Shown here: piece by piece, positions 1-5,730 of the stretch
Numbering within the stretch: position 1 is the first letter of the stretch
Layout of the letters: the number at the start of each line of letters is the position of its first letter
NCBI RefSeq assembly: GCF_015207245.1
Contig: NZ_JADEXF010000164.1
Location: 1 to 7,118 of the forward strand
Reading direction: 5' to 3'
DNA: 7,118 nt
Source: Nostoc cf. edaphicum LEGE 07299
GTDB lineage: Bacteria > Cyanobacteriota > Cyanobacteriia > Cyanobacteriales > Nostocaceae
The notes under the pieces: generated by a model
Told to the model about the DNA's origin: nothing
The model's input: the letters and a program-made list of their open reading frames with translations, nothing else
The model's database searches: none
Position numbers and translations under genes: made by a program

Positions 1-7
1 CTTATAC

Positions 8-17
8 GTAAGTCCTA
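8..17. repeat. Short dispersed 10-mer GTAAGTCCTA, left copy
   Basis: The sequence GTAAGTCCTA is the exact reverse complement of TAGGACTTAC at 6558-6567. From memory, TAGGACTTAC-type strings recur often in intergenic DNA of Nostoc-like genomes, so this pair may be remnants of a dispersed repeat family. With only two copies in view, chance cannot be excluded. The rest of 1-84 shows no gene: all three forward frames contain a stop within the first 28 bases, so at most the last few codons of an upstream gene could lie here. Confidence 0.35.
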
Positions 18-84
18 AATATTACTGAACTCACAATGTGATTTTATAAAGTAAAATTTTGCCTAAGTATTGCAAATTTTACTG

Positions 85-807
85 ATGATTTCCTTCTCTA
101 AATTTTTCAAGGAAAACCAATTGACTCAGGTAGCAGCACTTTTGTTATTGCTACTGCTGCTAGCAATGGCGGGGGTTCCCGGATATCTGACAGGATACTG
201 GCAATGGAAACAGCCGCCAGCTGTTACTACCCTCAATGAATTAAAACAGATCCGCAAAGCTGGGTTAAACCTTCCTGGTTGGCAAACCATTGAACAAGCA
301 GAACAGCAAATTGGCGAACATAAATGGTCTTTGCAGGTAGTTAAAAAAGAAGGTTCCGAATCCCAGGCAATCCTGCTTTTGTTGCCACAAAATGGGCCTA
401 TGGATCAACCAGAGGTAGAGTGGACAGACGTTAATGGCTGGGGAAGATCGCGCTGGGGAAAGTGGGATATAGCTCAATCTCGTTCTGCGGAATTTACTGT
501 GAAACCATCTGCAAAGTTGGCTTCTAATGTCGAAACTAAAGTAGAAGCTAGGTTTTTTCGCGCCTCCACACCACAGCAAACCTTCGCTGTTTTGCAATGG
601 TATGCTATGCCAGACGGCGGAAATCCATCACCTTTTCACTGGTTCTTGGCAGATCAAGTGGCACAGTGGCGCAAGCAACGCACTCCTTGGGTTGGCGTGA
701 GCATTCTGATTCCAATGGAACCTTTGGGGGAGGTAGAAACATCTTGGTCTTTAGCCCAGTCTATTGGGGAAACAGTGCAAGCTGCATTAATGGCAGGCCC
801 TTTATAG
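85..807 (+). CDS. Cyanoexosortase B system-associated protein (EpsI-like, membrane-anchored)
   Basis: A 240-residue protein with a short cytoplasmic N-terminus and one membrane segment at about residues 16-37, including eight consecutive leucines (19-26). The soluble part should lie outside the membrane. Its layout matches the cyanoexosortase B-associated family, which is related to the EpsI/exosortase-associated domain: a GWQ-containing segment after the anchor, a WTDVNGWGRS tryptophan-rich stretch, the strand-like FAVLQWYAMP (about 167-176) and a long C-terminal helix. In exosortase systems such partners accompany the membrane transpeptidase-like enzyme that processes PEP-CTERM-type proteins; their exact activity is not settled. 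The ATG at 85 is preferred over an in-frame TTG at 70 because it is a standard start just before a normal short N-terminal region; no strong ribosome binding site decides it. The two downstream genes are polysaccharide export genes on the same strand, as is common for exosortase loci. The family call is from recognition, not a search. Confidence 0.72.
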   Translation: MISFSKFFKENQLTQVAALLLLLLLLAMAGVPGYLTGYWQWKQPPAVTTLNELKQIRKAGLNLPGWQTIEQAEQQIGEHKWSLQVVKKEGSESQAILLLLPQNGPMDQPEVEWTDVNGWGRSRWGKWDIAQSRSAEFTVKPSAKLASNVETKVEARFFRASTPQQTFAVLQWYAMPDGGNPSPFHWFLADQVAQWRKQRTPWVGVSILIPMEPLGEVETSWSLAQSIGETVQAALMAGPL

Positions 808-889
808 AGTCTGTTATGGGTGCCCTTGTGCGGAGATTTATCAAGAGTATCTCTATAAATTGTGTTCAGGCTGAAACTCACCTAAAATG

Positions 890-902
890 ATGTTAATAAC
901 AT
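890..902. promoter_or_regulatory. Palindrome ATGTTAATAACAT, possible operator
   Basis: A perfect dyad with 6-base arms (ATGTTA/TAACAT) around one central base. It lies in the 233-bp spacer between the exosortase-associated gene and the export gene, about 140 bp before the latter. Its size and symmetry suit a dimeric transcription factor site, but it does not match the NtcA consensus (GTA-N8-TAC), and AT-rich DNA gives such dyads by chance. No convincing -35/-10 pair was found in this spacer. Confidence 0.25.
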
Positions 903-931
903 GAAGTTAGAAATTAAATTTAGCAAAATTA

Positions 932-970
932 GTCTCTTTCTCTTGGTAAATACTTCTAGATAAAAGAGAC
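932..970. repeat. Inverted repeat GTCTCTTT...AAAGAGAC
   Basis: Perfect 8-base arms at 932-939 and 963-970 enclose a 23-base loop, about 70 bp before the export gene start. The stem is not GC-rich and no T-run follows, so it is a poor intrinsic terminator. It may be a regulatory dyad, or a leader RNA hairpin if transcription starts upstream of it. Function is not shown. Confidence 0.35.
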
Positions 971-1040
971 ATTGAAGGCATTTTTAGAGTAAAATAACCA
1001 CTCGGCGCGACTAATTTCTATATCAATATTTTCTACACCG

Positions 1041-2396
1041 ATGTTCATAGATGCCAGTTATTATATGCGTGGATTCAGCGCCCTGTCTTTTGTTAGTCTT
1101 CAAGTAGGAGTTTTCTTAACAACACCTATCCAACTTGTTGTTGCCCAGCCTTTTCCATCTCAAGGACAATCACCAGGGAAATTCCCCTCACCTGTGCCAG
1201 TTAATGAAGTTGCACCTCTCGCAAATGAAGAAATTTCCCCGCAACTCAGCCGCTACCTTTTGGGGCCAGGAGATGCAATTGGTGTTGTGCTTCAGCGTCC
1301 TCCTGGGCCATACCGTTTAGGCATAGGAGATGGAATTAGCGTTTCGGTTCAGCGCTTTCCAGATTTGAGCTTTCAAGCTTTAATCAACCCAGAAGGTAAT
1401 ATTGCAGTGCCGTTATTGGGAACAGTTTCTTTACAAGGTTTAACTTTGGAAGAAGCTCAAGAAAAAATTCGCTTGGGTTTAAATCGTTATGTAGTCGATC
1501 CAATAATAGTTTTAGCCTTAGTAACGCAGCGTCAAGACCTTAGTTTTCAAGCTGTAATTAGTCCAGAAGGCAACATTATTGTGCCACAAGTGGGAACGGT
1601 ATCATTAAAAGGTTTAACCTTGGAAGAAGCTCAAGAAAAAATTCGTTTGGGCTTGAGTCGCTTTTTCCCAGATCCAATTGTGGTAGTATCTTTGGCAGGA
1701 ACGCGACCAGTTCAAGTTACCATTAGCGGGGAAATATTTCGACCAGGAATTTATCCAATTAATTCACCAACACCCCGCGTTGCTGATGCTTTGCTAACAT
1801 CTGGTGGTTCAACGTTGAATGCAGACCTGCGACAGGTGCAAATACGCCGGAAGTTAATCGATGGTTCTGTGATTTCACAAACGATTGACTTATACGCAGC
1901 ACTGCAAAATGGCGGTTCAATCCCAAATTTACGCTTACAAGATGGAGATGCGATACTCGTGCCTCGTCGTGAAGTAGGTAATGAAGATGGTTATGACCGC
2001 AATTTGGTAGCACGTTCATCCTTGGCCACACCACAGATTAGAGTCCGAGTTTTAAACTACGCTGCGGGTGGCCTTTCCATTCAAGCACTGCCTAATGGCA
2101 GTACATTTGTTGATGCTTTGGGAGGTGTAAATCTAGACACTGCTAATCTGAGAGATATCGCTCTGGTTCGCTTTGATTCGGAACGAGGGAAAGCTGTTAC
2201 ACAAAAACTTGATGCTAAAAAAGCTCTAGGCGGTGATGCGTCGCAAAATGTAGCACTTCAAGATAATGATGTTATTGTTGTTGGTCGGAACCTCATTGGT
2301 AGAATTACTAATTTCTTGACTACCATTACCCAACCTTTCTTCAATGTTCAATCCTTTCTCCGGTTTTTTGACAACATCGGTGGTGGATCGGATTAG
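1041..2396 (+). CDS. Wza-like polysaccharide export protein with duplicated export domain and two SLBB domains
   Basis: A 451-residue outer-membrane polysaccharide export (OPX/Wza-type) protein that would provide the periplasmic channel for polysaccharide leaving the cell. An N-terminal signal peptide ends near VVA-Q (cleavage after about residue 35). There is no cysteine, so it is not a lipoprotein, unlike E. coli Wza. A Pro-rich linker leads to two successive LGxGD motifs (74-86 and 93-105), then two tandem copies of a 58-residue export unit (108-165 and 166-223). SLBB domain 1 covers about 224-309 (ISGEIFRPGIYPI, ending ILVPRR) and SLBB-like domain 2 about 333-415 (ending NDVIVVG). The last 34 residues (418-451) form a hydrophobic to amphipathic segment rich in Phe, possibly the membrane-inserting helix. 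The ATG at 1041 is the longest ATG start; an ATG at 1065 gives a more typical signal peptide (MRGFSALSF). Neither has a clear ribosome binding site. The Wzc-like partner is the next gene, after 221 bp. Confidence 0.88.
   Translation: MFIDASYYMRGFSALSFVSLQVGVFLTTPIQLVVAQPFPSQGQSPGKFPSPVPVNEVAPLANEEISPQLSRYLLGPGDAIGVVLQRPPGPYRLGIGDGISVSVQRFPDLSFQALINPEGNIAVPLLGTVSLQGLTLEEAQEKIRLGLNRYVVDPIIVLALVTQRQDLSFQAVISPEGNIIVPQVGTVSLKGLTLEEAQEKIRLGLSRFFPDPIVVVSLAGTRPVQVTISGEIFRPGIYPINSPTPRVADALLTSGGSTLNADLRQVQIRRKLIDGSVISQTIDLYAALQNGGSIPNLRLQDGDAILVPRREVGNEDGYDRNLVARSSLATPQIRVRVLNYAAGGLSIQALPNGSTFVDALGGVNLDTANLRDIALVRFDSERGKAVTQKLDAKKALGGDASQNVALQDNDVIVVGRNLIGRITNFLTTITQPFFNVQSFLRFFDNIGGGSD
1362..1709 (+). 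repeat. Tandem duplication of a 174-bp export-domain unit
   Basis: Two in-frame units of 174 bp (1362-1535 and 1536-1709) encode 58-residue copies, both containing DLSFQA, PEGNI, GTVSL and GLTLEEAQEKIRLGL. By hand, about 41 of 58 residues are identical. A 26-base stretch is identical in the two copies at the DNA level (1446-1471 and 1620-1645). A partial third element, LGPGDAIGVVLQR versus LGIGDGISVSVQR, precedes them. The copies keep the phase and break no domain, so the protein should have an enlarged periplasmic export region. Confidence 0.9.
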
Positions 2397-2484
2397 TAAA
2401 ATTAAAAGAAGAATGCAAGCTGAAAATAGTTTTGAGTGTAAAAGGCCACATCTCTAACTTATCTTTGAATTTATTAATGAAAAA

Positions 2485-2495
2485 ATCTTAAAGAT
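2485..2495. repeat. Small palindrome ATCTTAAAGAT
   Basis: A perfect 5-base-arm dyad around one A in the AT-rich spacer upstream of the Wzc-like gene. A weak promoter-like pair overlaps it: TTGAAT at 2465-2470, then 18 bases, then TAAAGA at 2489-2494. The match to a sigma-70 promoter is poor at the -10 end, so this is only a candidate. Confidence 0.2.
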
Positions 2496-2513
2496 ATCAA
2501 CCGACATATACAG

Positions 2514-2570
2514 TAGGAAGTTGATAGCATCCTTGTATCAAAGCCACTATCTTTAGTTTGGTGCTTCCTA
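2514..2570 (+). promoter_or_regulatory. Nested inverted repeats that can fold as a three-way junction
   Basis: An outer stem TAGGAAG/CTTCCTA (2514-2520 with 2564-2570) encloses two hairpins. The first, TTGATA/TATCAA (2521-2526 with 2536-2541, 9-base loop), abuts the outer stem with no gap. The second is GCCA with TGGT (2543-2546 with 2559-2562, one G-U pair), extended inside by CTA/TAG (2547-2549 with 2554-2556). The element ends 47 bases before the Wzc-like start and just before the TTTTGAA repeats, so it would lie in the 5' leader if transcription starts upstream. It fits no riboswitch class I recognise. It could be a leader RNA, a protein-binding dyad or a small repeat element. Confidence 0.35.
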
Positions 2571-2572
2571 AA

Positions 2573-2601
2573 TTTTGAATTTTGAATATTTAAATTTTGA
2601 A
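2573..2601 (+). repeat. TTTTGAA heptamer repeats (STRR-like)
   Basis: TTTTGAA occurs twice in tandem (2573-2579 and 2580-2586) and again at 2595-2601 after an 8-base interruption. Short tandemly repeated heptanucleotides (STRR) are a known trait of heterocystous cyanobacteria. This TTTTGAATTGGAGCG-type context looks familiar from Nostoc intergenic DNA, although that is recall and not a search result. The repeat leads straight into the ribosome binding site of the Wzc-like gene. Confidence 0.6.
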
Positions 2602-2603
2602 TT

Positions 2604-2607
2604 GGAG
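2604..2607 (+). promoter_or_regulatory. Ribosome binding site GGAG for the Wzc-like gene
   Basis: GGAG ends 10 bases before the ATG at 2618. This spacing favours that ATG over the in-frame TTG at 2597, which lies inside the heptamer repeat and would sit upstream of the site. The motif belongs to GGAGCGAAGCGAC, which appears to be the tail of the adjacent repeat. Confidence 0.6.
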
Positions 2608-2617
2608 CGAAGCGACC

Positions 2618-4792
2618 ATGACCCCACCAATTGTTAAACGCTATCTTATTGCTTTTGATAAATATAAGTGGATTGGACTAGCTAGTTTTGGTTTAGTTGT
2701 CGCCGGGTCAACTGTAGTAGCTATGCAACCAGAGCCACCTACTAGCTATATAGCATCTGGGGCACTTACTTATAGTGGCCCGCCAGTTTCTTTCTCTGCA
2801 ACTGGTAATGAAATCCAACAGCAAGGGAAGGAACTAAATGAGGAAGTTTTATTATCAAACCAAATAATTGCAGGTGTGGCGGAGAAAGTCGGTATCAAAC
2901 CGAAACAACTCGGTGCAAGTCTTGCTCTTGCTCTACCTAAAAAAAATGCTAAGAGTGGAGAATTAGAATCTTCTACCTTTGAACTTAAATATGTAGATAG
3001 TGACGCCAAACGAGGCATACAGGTATTGACGGAATTGATGCAAGCAATGATCAAGTTGAGTAGTGACATCAATACTGGGCGATTACAAGCAATTATTCAA
3101 AAGATTAACGATCGCACACCACAAGCTAAACGCGAATTGCAAATTGCTGAAAAGAAGTTGGAACAGTACGATCGCGTCGAGCGAACAGCAATCTTAGCAG
3201 CAGAGAATGGCAGCTTGTTAAGCGCCATTACTGCCAGCCAAAATCTCCAACGGCAAATTCAATTAACTATTTCTGGGGTTGATGGTCAAGCTCGCAGTTT
3301 ACAAAATAAGTTAGGCTTAACAGTCGGACAAGCTTATGTTTCTTCTGCTTTGAGTGCCGATCCAATTATTGGTAACTTACGAGCGCAAATTTATCAAAGT
3401 GAATCGCAAATAGCTGTACTCAGAAAAGATTTGCGGCCAGAACATCCAACGATGGTGCAGTTACTGCGTCAGAAACAAGCTGCTGAGGAATTACTACAAC
3501 AACGTGCTGCTGAAGTTTTAGGTGGTGGTGGAACGGCGGCTCCACTTCAGGGTAGCGTTGCAGGTATTCGCACTCAAAGCAGCTTAGATCCAACACGCCA
3601 GCAATTGGCAAACCAAATGGTGTCTTTACAAACCCAAAGGGAAACACTGCAACAACAACTAGCTCAAGAAATCCAACTAGAAGCGCGACTCCGGCGAGAG
3701 TATGCTCTGATACCCAATAAGCAATTAGAGCGATCGCGTTTAGAACAGGAAGTTGGACTCAAAAAAGCTATCTATGACCAAATGCAGGTGAAGCTAACCG
3801 ATGCGAAAACCGCAGAGGCAGAAACTACTAGCAGCCTCAGTGTTGCCAGACGCCCCGCAGTCACTGTTGATCCCAAACCTCCGAAGAGTGTGCCTATTAC
3901 CCTTGCTGTGGGTAGTTTCTTAGGTGTATTGATTGGTGGCGGGGTGATATTTTTGTTGGGAGCGCTGGAAGGGACTTTCAAAACCAGGGAGGATATCCGC
4001 GAAAGCCTCAAGCAACGAGAAGTGGCACTGTTGGGAGAATTGCCTTTAATGCCAGTTGATGATTTGGAGCCAGATGCTGTACCGGTAGTATTTTCCCAAG
4101 ATTCTCCTTATTTAGAATTTTATGAGAAATTCCGTAGTAATATGCGCCGGATTGGTGGTAAAAACTTAAAGGTAGTATTGATTACTAGCACCAGTAGCCT
4201 AGAGGGTAAAACGGCAAGTGCTTATAATTTGGGTGTTGCTTCCGCCCGTGCTGGTAAAAGAACCTTAATTATCGAAACAGATTTGCGATCGCCTTCCCGT
4301 TGTACATCTTTAAAAGTAATCCCTGACCCTGAAGCCACTATTGAACCCCTACGTTATTACGCTAATTTGAGTGAATGTATTCGTTTAGTTCCTGATGTTG
4401 AGAATTTATACATTCTTCCCAGCCCTGGCCCAGTGCGGCAATCCGCTGCTATTCTTGAATCTAGCGAAATGCGGCGGCTGATAGAAGATGTCCGCGAACG
4501 TTTTGATTTAGTCATTTTAGATACTAGTCCCCTCAGCATATCCAATGATCCTTTGTTAATTCAACCCTACAGTGATGGGATCGTACTAGTGGCGCGACCA
4601 AACTATACGCAAGAGAATATGCTAGGTGAAGCTATCGATCAATTGGTTGAATCCGAACTAGGGTTATTGGGAGCAATTATTAATGGTGCTGATATCATCG
4701 TCTCTGTACCTGAAGAAGTTCCAAAATCATCAGCATTTACATCTGAGGTAGAACAGTCAGAAGAAGTTTCAGCCAGGGCCAACAAAAACTAA
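2618..4792 (+). CDS. Wzc/CapAB-like polysaccharide co-polymerase with P-loop (BY-kinase-type) domain
   Basis: A 724-residue inner-membrane protein expected to control polysaccharide chain length and work with the Wza-like channel. Order of parts: first membrane helix at about 18-36; Wzz-type periplasmic region; long Gln/Glu/Arg-rich coiled coil at about 140-410; GNVR-type segment (LERSRLEQEVGLKKAIYDQM) close to the membrane; Pro-rich VDPKPPKSVP (417-426) leading into the second membrane helix at about 426-450; cytosolic ATPase domain at about 510-690. In that domain the P-loop reads STSSLEGKT with Lys531, the Walker A' region LIIETDLRSP has Glu553 where bacterial tyrosine kinases usually have Asp, and the Walker B-like strand is LVILDTSP with Asp635. 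The C-terminal tail is acidic and Ser-rich with no tyrosine, so the usual autophosphorylation cluster is absent. It may bind ATP without being a classic tyrosine autokinase. It lies 221 bp after the export gene and is convergent with the rhomboid genes. Confidence 0.88.
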   Translation: MTPPIVKRYLIAFDKYKWIGLASFGLVVAGSTVVAMQPEPPTSYIASGALTYSGPPVSFSATGNEIQQQGKELNEEVLLSNQIIAGVAEKVGIKPKQLGASLALALPKKNAKSGELESSTFELKYVDSDAKRGIQVLTELMQAMIKLSSDINTGRLQAIIQKINDRTPQAKRELQIAEKKLEQYDRVERTAILAAENGSLLSAITASQNLQRQIQLTISGVDGQARSLQNKLGLTVGQAYVSSALSADPIIGNLRAQIYQSESQIAVLRKDLRPEHPTMVQLLRQKQAAEELLQQRAAEVLGGGGTAAPLQGSVAGIRTQSSLDPTRQQLANQMVSLQTQRETLQQQLAQEIQLEARLRREYALIPNKQLERSRLEQEVGLKKAIYDQMQVKLTDAKTAEAETTSSLSVARRPAVTVDPKPPKSVPITLAVGSFLGVLIGGGVIFLLGALEGTFKTREDIRESLKQREVALLGELPLMPVDDLEPDAVPVVFSQDSPYLEFYEKFRSNMRRIGGKNLKVVLITSTSSLEGKTASAYNLGVASARAGKRTLIIETDLRSPSRCTSLKVIPDPEATIEPLRYYANLSECIRLVPDVENLYILPSPGPVRQSAAILESSEMRRLIEDVRERFDLVILDTSPLSISNDPLLIQPYSDGIVLVARPNYTQENMLGEAIDQLVESELGLLGAIINGADIIVSVPEEVPKSSAFTSEVEQSEEVSARANKN
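3730..3737. repeat. HIP1 site (GCGATCGC)
   Basis: Exact copy of the highly iterated palindrome of cyanobacterial genomes, within the GNVR-coding part of the Wzc-like gene. It supports a cyanobacterial origin. Confidence 0.85.
4285..4292. repeat. HIP1 site (GCGATCGC)
   Basis: Exact HIP1 octamer within the Walker A' coding region of the Wzc-like gene, where it encodes part of LRSP. Confidence 0.85.
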
Positions 4793-4893
4793 TAGTTTCA
4801 AATGTAGTAGTTTTAACACAGAGTATCGCATTAGTATTAGTGTTCGCTTTAGCACCTCTGAAAGAAGAGAAGGTTAGCGCAGAGAATTGAAAG

Positions 4894-4911
4894 GTAGCAA
4901 TTTTTTGCTAC
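4894..4911. terminator. Hairpin between convergent genes, likely bidirectional terminator
   Basis: A perfect stem GTAGCAA/TTGCTAC with a TTTT loop lies 101 bases past the Wzc-like stop and 21 bases past the end of the rhomboid gene on the other strand. That position suits termination from both sides. The stem has only three G-C pairs and no long T-run follows in either direction, so strength is uncertain. The rest of the 140-bp spacer (4793-4932) holds no gene. Confidence 0.5.
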
Positions 4912-4932
4912 GAGTTTCAGGAAATGCTGTAT

Positions 4933-5604
4933 TTAATCGCGCCGAAACAAGCCAAACAAGGGAGCGAGAATTACCCCAAATACAAAACCACCGATGTGTG
5001 CCCAATATGCAACTCCACCAGTTTGCACAGTCATATTAGCGGCTGTTTGGAGGGTAGCAAGACCGGATATCACATTTTGCACAACAAAAATTCCAATTAT
5101 GACTAGTGCTGGAACTCTGATTGTGGTAATGAAAAACCCCAAAAATATTAAAGTCATGACTTGAGCGTGGGGAAAGCGGATAATGTACGCACCCAAAATC
5201 CCAGAAATTGCACCACTTGCCCCCAAGGAAGGAATCTCAGAATTCATCCCAATAAACCATTGACACAAGGCAGCTAAAGCACCACACGCCAAATAAAAAA
5301 TCAGATATTTGGCATGACCCAATCGATCTTCAATATTATTGCCAAAAACCCAGAGAAACACCATATTTGAGATTAAGTGCCACCAACCACCGTGTAAAAA
5401 TTGCGACGTAAATAACGTTATCCACTCTCCATTCAAATTGGTGGTTAACTCTTGAGGCACTACTGCATATTCACTGAAAAACTGACTCAATTGTGCATGT
5501 GGCAGGCTCACCTCGTGAATAAAAACTAAAACATTCATGCCAATTAACCCATAGGTGAAATACGGGGTGATTCGCGTCGGATTTTCATCGTAGAGGGGAA
5601 ACAC
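4933..5604 (-). CDS. Rhomboid family intramembrane serine protease (copy A)
   Basis: A 223-residue multi-pass membrane protease that would cut substrate helices inside the membrane. Visible signature: N-terminal PLYDENPTRITPY just before the first helix; HGGWWHLISNM with His76 and Asn80 of the HxxxN oxyanion motif; GNNIEDRLG (88-96) after it; GASGAISG with the nucleophile Ser130; and AYWAHIGGF with catalytic His203. About six membrane segments fit the length, and all catalytic residues are present. The GTG at 5604 is chosen over a TTG at 5637 because MFPLYDENP then aligns residue for residue with the start of the paralogue (MVPIRDNNP) and AGGA lies 9 bases upstream. A hand alignment gives about 129 of 223 identical residues with copy B. 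Copy A lacks an 8-residue insert that B has before the EW motif, and it ends shortly after the last helix. Copy B lies 126 bp upstream on the same strand, so the two may be co-transcribed. Substrates are unknown. Confidence 0.93.
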   Translation of the reverse strand: MFPLYDENPTRITPYFTYGLIGMNVLVFIHEVSLPHAQLSQFFSEYAVVPQELTTNLNGEWITLFTSQFLHGGWWHLISNMVFLWVFGNNIEDRLGHAKYLIFYLACGALAALCQWFIGMNSEIPSLGASGAISGILGAYIIRFPHAQVMTLIFLGFFITTIRVPALVIIGIFVVQNVISGLATLQTAANMTVQTGGVAYWAHIGGFVFGVILAPLFGLFRRD

Positions 5605-5613
5605 AGGTGTTTT

Positions 5614-5617
5614 TCCT
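5614..5617 (-). promoter_or_regulatory. Ribosome binding site AGGA for rhomboid copy A
   Basis: On the minus strand the sequence reads AGGAAAAACACCTGTG, with AGGA 9 bases before the GTG. Nearly the same arrangement (AGGAAAAAACGCTCGTG) precedes copy B. This conserved context is the main reason to place the start at 5604. Confidence 0.6.
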
Positions 5618-5730
5618 AAATTATTGACTAACTGCAATATAGCTTGTCAGGCTAGCAGTTGCGAAGGTCAAACAATTTCACCTATTAAATTAACCAGTAT
5701 AATTGAGGGTAACAAAGATACTATGAAAAA

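Noticed and set aside
70..84. TTG at 70 as start of the exosortase-associated gene
   Set aside because: The ATG at 85 is a better start codon and no ribosome binding site supports the TTG.
597..890. Plus-strand open frame overlapping the end of the exosortase-associated gene
   Set aside because: It overlaps a well-supported gene in another frame, has an atypical residue mix and no recognisable domain.
972..995. Promoter-like TTGAAG and TAAAAT pair before the export gene
   Set aside because: The gap is only 12 bases, too short for a standard sigma-70 promoter.
1362..1709. CRISPR or mobile-element reading of the direct repeat
   Set aside because: The two 174-bp units are contiguous, in phase and protein-coding, with no spacers or terminal repeats; it is an internal domain duplication.
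1759..2034. Minus-strand open frame inside the export gene
   Set aside because: It lies opposite the first SLBB domain coding region, has no ribosome binding site or family features, and reads as an antisense shadow.
2597..2617. TTG at 2597 as start of the Wzc-like gene
   Set aside because: It lies inside the heptamer repeat, and GGAG at 2604-2607 is correctly spaced for the ATG at 2618.
4924..5106. Plus-strand open frame with a Cys-x-x-Cys pair opposite the rhomboid 3' end
   Set aside because: The CPIC motif looks zinc-finger-like, but the frame is the complement of the conserved AYWAHIGGF region of rhomboid copy A, so it is a by-product of that gene.
5605..5637. TTG at 5637 as start of rhomboid copy A
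   Set aside because: The GTG at 5604 aligns exactly with the start of the paralogue and has an AGGA site 9 bases upstream; the extra 11 residues have no counterpart in copy B.
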